From NCBI GenBank assembly GCA_009761415.1, contig QUOL01000002.1, positions 930,001 through 994,000 of the forward strand: a DNA stretch of 64,000 bases. Direction: 5' to 3'. This stretch comes from Sarcomyxa edulis. Taxonomy: Eukaryota; Basidiomycota; Agaricomycetes; Agaricales; Mycenaceae. How positions within the stretch are numbered: position 1 is the stretch's first letter; each line of letters begins with the position of its first letter. The position numbers and the translations under genes were made by a program. Positions 47,201-56,801 of the stretch are shown piece by piece. The notes under the pieces are model-generated. The model ran no database searches, had not been told where the DNA came from, and worked only from the letters and a program-made list of their open reading frames with translations.

Positions 47201-48100
47201 AATCACTCCATAACAGGATATTGTCCCGTCTCGGCCGGTTGTAGCCCCAAATATAGCGATATTTTCGGTGATCCGAAACCTCAATATGGTAAAAGTTCCA
47301 GGCATCTTCGCAGTCCCTCATTTTTGGGGAGGCCAGAGGGCTTTTCCCGATCTGAAAAAATTAGAGAAGAACGATAGAAGTACATATACCACTGTGAGAT
47401 TATTATAGAGAAATACAAAGACTTAAAGTAGTTTTCGGAAGCACTACAAGCCTGGGGCACACCAGTTAATCAATAATTTGTGTCATTTTAAGCAACATGG
47501 AGCCAGGAAAAAAATAGCATCCAATTCTGGGTACCTGTATCTATATTATAAAGCCCTAAGATTTACCTCAAGGTCGCTATATACTTCAGAGATATTCAGG
47601 CAAGGTATGAAGGAACAGATTGAGGAACTTCCTTATTCGGATTCACGTGACCTTTTCTAAGCGAGTTAGACCCATCGACCAGTCCCTCCTGCATTTTCCT
47701 GCTCGAACATCAGCAAAACGGACCGAGCCTTATGACGGCTCGTTTTTCGTCGTGACGCCCGAAATCCCTCATAAAGGTCAAAAACTTTTTGACAATCTCA
47801 TGAGCCGCTCATGGAGAGATGTTTTTTTCAGATATGCTCATGAGGGCCCACGAGGTTTTCAAGCCTTATAAAGCTATTTTAGCTTCACGAAGGTTTGCAG
47901 GCCTGGTGAGGCTCACTAGGCAGAGGGGACCAGTGGTACTTATAATTCACAGTAGCTCATAGGACTCGAATGTAGACCGTGAAAAAAATATAATATTGGA
48001 CACAAGTTCCTCTCAGTCTACAGGAGTGATACACAGGGATATTATGGGGGATGGCGAGAGGATGGGACGAGACAATGGGATGGTACAATGGGAGCGGTGC
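44220..48100. other. Gene-poor segment with no confidently callable gene
   Basis: About 3.9 kb with many short frames, none recognised. Features seen: the perfect hairpin at 44,797, a TTTA microsatellite near 45,067-45,085, a repeated GAGTACTGAGTACTGAGTC near 45,295, and AT-rich sequence from 47,080 to 47,960. A hydrophobic frame ending TASGIATFLILAWAIPIV (to 46,648) might be the last exon of a lost or unrecognised membrane-protein gene. The whole segment could be degraded transposon or gene relics. Confidence 0.4.
44797..44847. repeat. Perfect 24-bp-arm hairpin with 3-nt loop
   Basis: The left arm (44797-44820) starts AAACTGTCGAACCCCGTTCC. The right arm (44824-44847) is its exact reverse complement; the loop is CCG. 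No tract of T follows. It could be a joined pair of transposon ends or an expressed small hairpin. Confidence 0.8.
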
Positions 48101-48126
48101 ATGCGAGCGAACAATTAAGAGCTGAG

Positions 48127-48760
48127 GAAATAACATGTCCGAGTCAGGTTTGCAACCACAAAGAACATAGACATAAGACGCACCAAGGTATAGACGTAAG
48201 TACAGAGTCGGAGTGAGGCTGCAAGACATCCGGCATCCAAGTTAGCGGATACGAGGAAGAGATAAAATGACGACGTACCTTCAAAGAAACGGAGATTCAG
48301 CGGGGATGATTGGATGGACGGCGATACGAGTGATACAAAGCAGTGATGGGTGAATTCCGAACAGTCTTCGATAGGCTTGAGTAGACAGAGAGCTGGTATA
48401 TTCCGCGGCGACGATATAAGCAAATCGATGAAAACCGAATAAGGATATGATGACTCACATAAAGACGGAAGCTGTTCTGTTCCGAGGATCTTGTTCCAAG
48501 AGCTGAAGCTTGATGATTAGTAGCGAAGAGAATGGACGAGACTCTGTCGACGTACTACAATAGAGAAGAAGAAACAGAGAATGCTGGGAAGAGGATCGAG
48601 CTCAGCATTCGCAAGCGGATATAGATAGATCATTTACCGGTGAGAACGATGCTGGCGCGGACCTGGAGAAAAGAACATCAGAAGCAGTCCCCCAAATAAA
48701 ATAGGTACATACGGTGATTTAGGAATATACGAAGGAGAACCTGCGTGTCATAGTTCAGCT
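48127..48760 (-). other. Possible additional spliced exons beyond the 48,812 stop
   Basis: On the minus strand, well-formed donors and acceptors define a chain that can stay open. It reads SPSYIPKSPSAPASFSPYVD, then RVSSILFATNHQASALG, LSVYSSLSKTVRNSPITAL and YHSYRRPSNHPR with a stop. It could be a spliced 3' UTR, an alternative C-terminus of the neighbouring gene, or part of an unrecognised gene. No start codon is found for it alone. Confidence 0.3.
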
Positions 48761-48811
48761 ACAAGTACTAAACTCGAAGGGAAGGCATACGAGAACAAAT
48801 TAGAACTTACA

Positions 48812-50494
48812 TCAAGAATCTTCGAGCTGGGATTCCAGTGCGGCGATTTCAGCTGCTCGAGTAGCTTGGAGAGCTTTGAGTTTGTCTTGGATAGCCTTCT
48901 TTCTTGCTGCTTCGGCTTCGGCCTGTGTCGTCTCGGTGGCGGCGGCGTCTTTGGCGTCTTTGGCTGCAGCTTCGGCCGCCTTGGCAGCCTTTCGATCTTC
49001 GCGTTGTTTACGGAGGAGAATGTCGTCGTCGTCGTCGTCGTCGTCGTTGCTAGACCCACCGATAACAATAGACCCAAAGACCTCGCTATGGGAAGATGTC
49101 AACTGTCAAAAGTGATACATATGAACCTAAACCTGCTTACCTCTGCCACCATTCGAGTGTTTCAATGGACCATTCGGATTGACGATCATCAAACAGAGCA
49201 ACGATCCTTTGGTGGAAATCCGGAAGTATAAAGTCTCCGTACTGACGGGACCAGTTCTCCATTGAACTGATCATGAACCAGGCCTGTGCGCGAGCGAGTC
49301 AAACGAAGTGAGACAAGAATGGGTCAGGGCTTACTTGGACTGCAGAATACGCGATCATTTCGGGAGTTATGCGAGGTCCATGATGCCGGCCGTTGTTTCG
49401 CGGGGCAATGGTAACGGTGCTTCCTGGCGTAGGTTTCTTGAAACCGGCAGTAGGGCCACGAAAGATTCTTCTTGCGCACTATACAGCTTCTCGGTGAGAA
49501 AATCGTCAAGCGCAGGAAGGAACGGCTTACTCGGACACTGAGATAGCCACGTAAAAGCCCAAGATCGATTTGCTCCGGATCGTACATCCCTTCTTCATAG
49601 AGAAATGCGGGCCAATTCTTTGCTGTCATCTTGAGCTGTCCATTTTGGAGTTGGAGAAGGGTACTGAACGATAGAAATGACTTAGCAGAGTCTATAATCA
49701 TGTATATATGCGCATATACTTGCCTGTCAGGATCGGATTGCAGTTGGCTGAGATACTTTTGGGGACAAATCAATTCTCGGAGGACTGGATGATTCAGTCC
49801 TCGAGATACTTTGGATTTGTCGTGAGTTAGACTTGGTGTGAGCGGGGTTTCGGGTTTAGAGACGGCAAAAGTGAGAAGGTGACGTGGAGCTGATGTGTCA
49901 CCACTACGGGCAGTAGTCAGACCACTGGATATCTGAGAAGAGTGTCTTGTCATTATAAAGCCGGATTGGATTTCGAAAGGTGGGATGTACAATGGCTGCC
50001 AGAGTGGTCCAAGCATCCGCCGAACTTTGGGACTGATCCTTCTGGAACTCTTGAACGATGTCGTTGAACCCCGGGATAACTTCGAACACTTCTTTGTAGA
50101 CCTTCGAGTGCCGAGATATATCTGTTAATGCTCTTTAAAGCAGTCAGACAGGTTCAGAGATGTACAAGGGATTACTTACTCTTCCGAAATCTGAACTGTG
50201 TTTGCACTGTCATTGGTAGCAGGAGCAGGATTGGTGCCATGGTAGAGTATGACACTGGGTGATATAAATGGGTCTACACCTCTTGCGAGATACCTACCAA
50301 CATCGGTATACACTGTTATAGTGTCTTTGGGAGTGAGAGCCCTTTGCAAACGATTCGAGTCTATAGGAATTACGAGATGGAAGATCATACCTTTTCTTTT
50401 TGCTGGATTGAGTAGTATCTGAAGTTCTGCCTGTGATAGCAAGACAGAAGGAATCATAGGAGCGCTTGCTTGCTGTAGATGTCAATGAAGCCAT
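48812..50494 (-). CDS. DUF6698-like protein of agaricomycetes, function unknown
   Basis: Exon 1 starts at 50494 with MASLTSTASKRSYDSFCLAI. An intron (GTATGATC to CAAAG) joins SSKKKR to ALTPKDTITVYTDVGRYLAR with GVDPFISPS. Later exons contain VIPGFNDIVQEFQKDQ, LNHPVLRELICPQKYLSQLQ, LTAKNWPAFLYEEGMYDPEQ, FKKPTPGSTVTIAPRNNGRH with ITPEMIAYSAVQAWF, and PDFHQRIVALFDD with ETLEWWQSEVFG. These blocks resemble the DUF6698 proteins common in mushroom genomes. The last exon ends in a poly-Asp run (GTC repeat near 49,020) and an Ala/Lys-rich coiled coil to stop at 48812-48814. There are about eight introns. The start codon lies only 38 bp from an LTR. Confidence 0.62.
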
Positions 50495-50532
50495 GGGGGG
50501 AGGATGAGAGATGAAAAGTCGACGCGACGCGA

Positions 50533-52238
50533 TGTGAGGATGCCAGCATCCCCAGCCAAGGAATCGACAACTATACAACAACCTACTCTTATGCGACTCC
50601 CCAGACATAGCTAACTACAGAGATACTGGTGGTATTACCACAAACGACTTACTTTTCGAATGACCGGACACTGAAAGACACCAAGTACCCGCTACTTGAC
50701 GGTTTCTCCCCGAAAGCGGCCTCTTCATCCACTCACGAAACGCTAACCCGCCTTCGGTCACGTCTCAGAACGTTTCGGAATACCTGAAATCACACACGAA
50801 CAACTTCTCCGAAGGAAATCTACCGCCAGAACCCAATTCCCTATCGTCGTTTCACCTGACCGAAAGCCCAATGTACTCGATCACCTCTCCGCAGCTCCCT
50901 AGATCCTTCGGACAGATCCCAAATCGTTTTAGCAGGCTCCCTTTCACCTCTAGAAGACCTCATCGAGAGATACTTCACCGACAAAACATTGCCACCAGTC
51001 GACATACCGCCAACGTGATGCTTGCTGCCCTGAGCTGTTCTTCCTATCAAATCGGACATATTCCCTTTACATTGCGATCTCAATTCACACCTTTCCATGC
51101 ATCTGGACGCCTCGTTAAGGCCTCCGTTCACCCTGACCAAGTGGTGCTACGGAATATGCTTCCTTCTGTGTTTATCACATGACACAGCACTTGTAAGCGA
51201 GGTATCGCCCGCTAACAAAGACACTACAGGTCTCCGCCTAGCAACCCACATCAAATTCACTCTTCTCGGACAACTTTGGCCGTCGCATCTTGGAAAAATC
51301 TATCGGAAGCTCCCTATCATCCTGCTCACTCGGACATGTTTCATCCCTTCACAAATTCACCTTGCAACACTTTCAGAAAACACCTCAGGCCCTAACCTTT
51401 CACACAGAGCGAGGTTCGGACACATCAAAATCAATACCGGATCTGTTTCATCATTAGAGATCTCGGGAACCTTGGGATGGCACTCGGGGTGAAGAATTAG
51501 GCAAGGACAGGGAAGGAATACATATATAAAGTAGGATAGGACATGGAAAACGATAGATAGAACAAGTGTGGACAAGAACCATAGAGACATACCCGAATCG
51601 ACCACCTACCCAGTCACTCTCTATAGGAATTCTATCTCTTTCTCACACTTCTGAAACCGAGACAAAGAACGATTACAGGAGTCGGTCAAACAAGAAGAAG
51701 AGGACTCGATTCAGTCGGCAGTACCACTCTCGGACGAAGGAAGCTCTCCGAAACTAGTTCAGAGCTGTCCGAAACCCTCAATAGCTCTCCGAAGACGTTT
51801 TATAGCTGTACAAAGCATCGGTCAGCTCCCCAAAAGCTGTCCGAGGCCTTTGTTGGTTCTCCAAGAACAAACTTATAGCTGTCCGAAGCCATCAATAGCT
51901 CTCCGAAGACGTTTTATAGCTGACCAAAGCATCGGTCAGCTCTCCGAAAGCTGTCCGAGGCCTTTGCTGGTTGTCCGAGAACAAACCTATAGCTGTCCGA
52001 AGCCTCTATTGGCCCACAGAGAACGAACCTATAGCAGTCCGAAGCTTTCCTTACACCTCATCATCTCATATCCACCTCGCCGCCGTTTTACGCACACATT
52101 ATTCAAATACAAGTCACTGGGCATTAGGATTTCTCGCTACGTAAAATCCCCTCCGAGAAAACGTCACCTTACCCCCTAGAGGCGAACTACAGTTAGGAGT
52201 CTAACACATCTACTCCTAGCGCCGCAGTCCTCATCACA
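50533..52238 (+). repeat. 5' LTR of retrotransposon element A (1,706 bp)
   Basis: It begins TGTGAGGATG and ends CATCACA, giving TGTGA/TCACA terminal repeats. It is followed after two bases by a primer-binding site. Its start resembles that of the LTR at 54,684 (TGTGAGGATG with a shared ACATCCC/GCATCCC) and its last ~110 bp resemble that LTR's end (CCTAGCGCCGCAGTCCTCAT). The middle differs. It contains two and a half 114-bp tandem units rich in TCCGAA. Several ORFs within it are not gene-like. Confidence 0.72.
51763..52046. repeat. 114-bp tandem repeat inside LTR A
   Basis: Units start AGCTGTCCGAA at 51763, 51877 and 51991; the third is partial. Each unit carries several TCCGAA/TCCGAG words (AGCTCTCCGAAGACGTTTTA). 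Confidence 0.85.
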
Positions 52239-52240
52239 AC

Positions 52241-52259
52241 TGGAGCCCACCGCGAGGGG
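52241..52259 (+). other. Primer-binding site, element A
   Basis: TGGAGCCCACCGCGAGGGG starts two bases after the LTR end, the usual position, and begins with TGG as required to pair with a tRNA CCA end. The priming tRNA is not identified. Confidence 0.6.
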
Positions 52260-52268
52260 ATTTAAAAG

Positions 52269-54683
52269 GTGTCTACTAGACGAGTTACCCGAGCCCAAAC
52301 TCGTTTAGCTGAAGCAGAGCTTCAAGCCTTCTCCCAAACTTCCCGTATACCACATTTATCCGTTGAATATCCGCAAAGCGACCTTTCCGAAGAAACGACT
52401 CCGCCCGAATCGTCACCGCTATCGGACGTACCATCAATAAATCTTGATTGGTTGCCATCCCAAACACCTCCTTCCAACATAGATACCTCAGACAAAGAAT
52501 TACTCCCACGTTCCGGGGAAACAAACCGTCGAACAGTTTACCAGCTGAACCCTTATCTCACCTTCAATTGGAGTCTCGAATCCTATCCATCCCTTCCCGC
52601 CAAACTTCAACACAAGATCAAACGCAGACTCAGCTGCCTCCTCCGTCTCAGATACCGTTACCATCGAATCGCATAACCTCACGAATATCCCAACCCCGAA
52701 TACAGAAAAACCTTCCGACAATGACGTCAAGACCGCCGCCCACCCGGACCAGCAGGGATGCTCCAAAATTTGATGGTCTCGACGAATCCGTTACAAGGTA
52801 TTTCGAAGACATAGACCAAGTATGCACGGCGGCTGGGAAAGCGTCGGATAAAGAGAAAATCGACATGGCTAGGTACTACCTTGGGGCGGAAGACGAATCG
52901 CTTTGGAAGGTGGTTACCGCAAAAGACTGGGACGCCTTCAAATCCGAAGTCCGGAAGCTTTATCCCGGATCAGACGAGAAAAAGAAATATACGCTCAATG
53001 ATCTAGAGGTCTTGCTTGCAAAAGAAGCAGCAATACCGATTAACACCAAATCGGACTTTGGAAAATACCATCGTTCTTTCACCAGGATATCGCATCATCT
53101 CAAAGACCAAAACAAGATCTCTGCGAAAGAAGAAAATCGCCTCTACGTAAAAGGACTCCACCCGCAGTTCCTGGTCCAGCTAATGGCCCGACTAAAAATC
53201 AAGAAGCCCGACCAGGAACTCGACGAACCATATATGATTGATGACCTCTACAAGGAAGGCCAACATATCCTAGGAGGACAGGTTCTTTATAGCGGAACGC
53301 AGACGACTGGAATGGATCCGGTAGTTAAACAAGAAATAGACGAAATGTCGAGGGAAATAAAGGCGCTTAATAGGGAGTTGGCAGCAAGCATGAGTACGTT
53401 GGCAGCCACGTTATCAAACATGGGGGCAAACCAGGCCATGTCATACAATAACCGTTACCAAGGCTATGTCCCGGCGCAGGGAAGGGCACCTAACCCATTC
53501 CTCGATCGATCCCCCGTCCGAAGAACTCAAAACGGTCCAGGGAACGGCTCGGTTTGTGCGTTCTGTTCGGACACGTCTCACTTCATTCGAGATTGTCCGA
53601 AGGTCGCCGAATTTATCAGAGATGGGAAATGCATGCGAAACATGAACGGAAAAGTCGTCCTTCCGAACGGAGCATGGGTTCCTTCAAATATAGAAGGAAT
53701 CAACTTGGCTGCCAGGATCAACAGGTACCATGAAATGTATCTGGGGTCGATTATAAATGGCGTCAACTTTGTACGCGATACACCTCCCCATGCCTCTACC
53801 ATGTGGTTCGCGTCGTCCGGAGAAACTTCTAGTTCGTACTACAAAGAATCAAGGATCGAGGAGATCGAGGAAGAAGAAGAAGATATCGGAGAAGTCCTAG
53901 CAAACGAACAAGCAAGAAAGACCCGCAATGGCAAACCACTGGAACCTATAGAGAAACCTGTACCTGCTATGCGAAGGAAAGGACCCCCCGGACGACCTCA
54001 GCCGCTCCCTGACGATCCGGTCAGCCAAGTTCCTCCCAAAAGGAAAACGGTAGAATTCGAAAAGGATGCGACCGAAGGAAGGAAGCAGGTACAAACTGGT
54101 CCGCAGTATAAATTCTCAACGCCGATAGAAGATCCGGAGTTGGCAAAAAGGGTCTTGAACCGATCACTTGATACTCAGATATCTATCTCACAAAGAGAAT
54201 TACTTTCGCTTAGCCTAGATGTCAGAAAACAGTACAAGGAACTGGTGTCTACTAAAAGGATTCCGACGGTTGGACAACTCGAGTCGATTAATCCGGACAA
54301 CATCGACGAACCGGACTCCAGTTATATCCTTCGGTACGAAAATCCGAACGGACCGGATGAAGAGATTCTCCTCACGGGCTCATCCATTGAAAAACTCAGA
54401 GTAATCTACCCGACTATCGAGGATGAAAAGGTCAAATGTGTGTTGGACGGAGGGTCGGAAATAATTGCCATGAACAAGGGACTTTGGCAGAAACTTGGAA
54501 TACACTTGAGACCGGACCATAAAATCACTATGGAATCGGCCAATAGCCAGCATGACACGACTACGGGGCTTATCGAGGACCTTAAATTTAATATCGGAGG
54601 ACTCGAAATCTATCTGAAGGTCCATGTGGTGGAAAACGCTCCGTTTGAAATACTAATGGGACGACCATTCTTTAAACTAACGG
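52269..54683 (+). pseudogene. gag-protease ORF of Ty3/Gypsy element A, frameshifted and truncated
   Basis: The reading starts at a GTG codon (STRRVTRAQTRLAEAE) directly after a TAA, in the same place as in element B. A -1 shift, consistent with one lost base near 52,500-52,550, moves the frame. From MTSRPPPTRTSRDAPKFDG (52,721) the frame is intact. It contains the capsid-like region, a CCHC knuckle (CAFCSDTSHFIRDC) and an aspartic protease with VLDGGSEIIAMNKGLW and EILMGRPFF. The frame then ends at 54,683 where the LTR of element B begins (FKLT then stop). No pol region follows. Element B gag is clearly homologous but diverged. The upstream region before the first ATG may be expressed by a non-AUG start or by splicing. 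Confidence 0.75.
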
Positions 54684-55232
54684 TGTGAGGATGTGAACAT
54701 CCCTAGCCTGCGACATCCTAGTTCCTATCCATTTCATGAGTACGAAGACATTAACCCCATGCCGATCTAGGTTTCTCCCCGAAAGACCATCCCTCACCTA
54801 CCCGCTCAGTACTGCGTTCACGCTTTGACGACTTTCCTCAGCCATTACCCCTGTATTCCCACAGATGAAGAGTTCAACCAGTCACCAGAAAAATTAACGA
54901 CAGTCTAGAAGAAATCACGACTGAAGTTTCCAATAGACGACTCCACGACTCCTAAAAAGATCCCGTCCGTCATACAGTTACCCATGAACTCCCTGCCAAA
55001 ACGCATTTTCCTCTGGAAATACTGATCGCCCAATCCACACACACGCTCCTATCACTCCTTGTACCTTGCGCCCACACGTACCTGGTGGCCTAGCCTATCA
55101 CTCCTGATACACAATTGACGAACTTCCCTATCTATCAGCCGATCGGTCGCCGAAAGGATCCGAGACCTGGCTATCGCTGCCGACAATGAGGCCAAACGCG
55201 ATCGCTTTCTGTAGAAGGTTCGGTTACAAAGT

Positions 55233-55430
55233 CGGCCGACACTTATCTTGGTCTAAGGATTCGAACGCGCAACCGACCGATAATATGCACCAACCGATCG
55301 GCCGACACTTATCTTGGTCTAAGGATTCGAACGCGCAACCGACCGATAATATGCACCATCCGATCGGCCGACACTTATCTTGGTATAAGGACTCGAACGC
55401 GCGACTGACCGATCCTATGCACTGACCGAT
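55233..55430. repeat. Three 66-bp tandem units in LTR B
   Basis: Units begin CGGCCGAC at 55233, 55299 and 55365. Each carries AAGGATTCGAACGCGC or a close variant, which resembles the antisense of a tRNA T-arm/B-box, and a CCGATCGG junction. Confidence 0.85.
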
Positions 55431-55925
55431 CGGCCGACCTAGTCATCCAGCGATTTCAAGTTACGGATCTTATCCGTGCAGATGACACGCATGTGTAATG
55501 CCATTCGACGCGACATGCTGTCCCAGGAGTAGCCGATCGTCGTTTCCATCCAATGATTCGAACCCGCGACTGACCGATCCTATGCACTGACCGATCGGCC
55601 GACCTAGTCATCCAGCGATTTCAAGTTACGGATCTTATCCGTGCAGATGACACGCATGTGTAATGCCATTCGACGCGACATGCTGTCCCAGGAGTAGCCG
55701 ATCGTCGTTTCCATCCAATGATTCGAACCCGCGACTGACCGATCCTATGTGCTGACCGATCGGCCGACCTAGTCACTCGGCAATTTCAAGTTACGGAACT
55801 TATCCATGCAGATGATACCATGGCCGATTGGCCGATCCAATTAAACAGCCGACCAGTTTATCCCGGCTTAAGATTTCGAGCGCGCGACTGACCAATCCTT
55901 TGCACTGGCCGATCGGTTGACCCAT
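55431..55925. repeat. 165-bp tandem units in LTR B (two near-identical, one degenerate)
   Basis: Units begin CGGCCGACCTAGTCA at 55431, 55596 and 55761. Copies one and two differ at only a few bases; the third decays. The last ~45 bp of each unit match the end of the 66-bp units, so one array seems to have grown out of the other. Confidence 0.8.
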
Positions 55926-56774
55926 CCACCAAGCGATTCTAAATTATGGATCTATCAAGACAAAATGAAGCATATGTGTAACACTATTCAACGCGACATG
56001 CTGTTCCAGGAACGGCCGATTGTCGTCTCTACCCAAGGATTATGGCTCGTAGCCGACCGATTCCAAGAATTGGCCGATCGACCGATCCAGTAAAGCGGCC
56101 GATTCGATAGGAAATTCGCCAAAGACCGACATAGCGACAATAAGGGGTTGCCCTTCGACACAACCGATCGGAAACGAAAAGTCTGCATTCGAAATACGCT
56201 CTACCAATTTTAACGGACATCCCCCCGGTGGAACCAATATCCGGTTCATGCTGCGTGCATCGTTCTTTATCGGAAATAGGCCTCGAGGGGTGGAAAGGCG
56301 AACCCCTAATCGCAAGAGGCGAGGAATACTTATACCGGACTTGTAAAATACATTACGGTAGCTACGGGTAGACCCCCCCCCATCTCTGTACGAACGAAAT
56401 AATCAACAAACCCACTCTATACAAGGAGAAGTAGCTCACTTCTCACCTTCTAACGAATTGCTTCGACCGATCGCCTTTCTGAAATCTCCCAAATCCGAAC
56501 AAACTATTGCTGCGACCGTAAACCGATCGGCTAAGTCGTTCACTCCCAGTTCCTTTACCTCTAAATTCGAGAGGGCTTCCTCTCGTCGCATTATAATTCT
56601 CACAGAGGTCATTTAGACCTCTCCATTATATTTACTTATAAAAACCTCGAGCATTTAGGTATTACCGTCAAGTACAAATCCCCTCAAACAAACGTCACCT
56701 AAACCCTTAGTGGACGAACTACTGTTAGGTTGCAGAAACTATTTCGCACCTAGCGCCGCAGTCCTCATCACAAC

Positions 56775-56793
56775 TGGAGCCCACCGCGAGGGG
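56775..56793 (+). other. Primer-binding site, element B
   Basis: The 19 bases are identical to the element A site and again start two bases after the LTR end. Identity of this region between otherwise diverged LTR units supports functional constraint. Confidence 0.65.
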
Positions 56794-56801
56794 ATTTAAA
56801 G

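Larger units (their letters stand above)
54684..56772 (+). repeat. 5' LTR of element B (2,089 bp)
   Basis: It runs from TGTGAGGATGTGAACATCCC to CCTCATCACA, with TGTGA/TCACA ends. It contains 66-bp and 165-bp tandem arrays and many CCGATCGG words. The first and last ~100 bp resemble LTR A. The middle does not align by eye, showing that the two elements are separate subfamilies. Confidence 0.75.

Noticed and set aside
47380..47950. A third TIR element suggested by ACCACTG near 47,390 and CAGTGGTA near 47,930
   Set aside because: The match is only about 8 bp and imperfect beyond; no flanking target duplication.
54684..56772. LTR B as the 3' LTR of element A (simple complete element)
   Set aside because: Its interior does not match LTR A by eye, and element A has no pol before it; nested insertion is the simpler reading, though recombination is not excluded.
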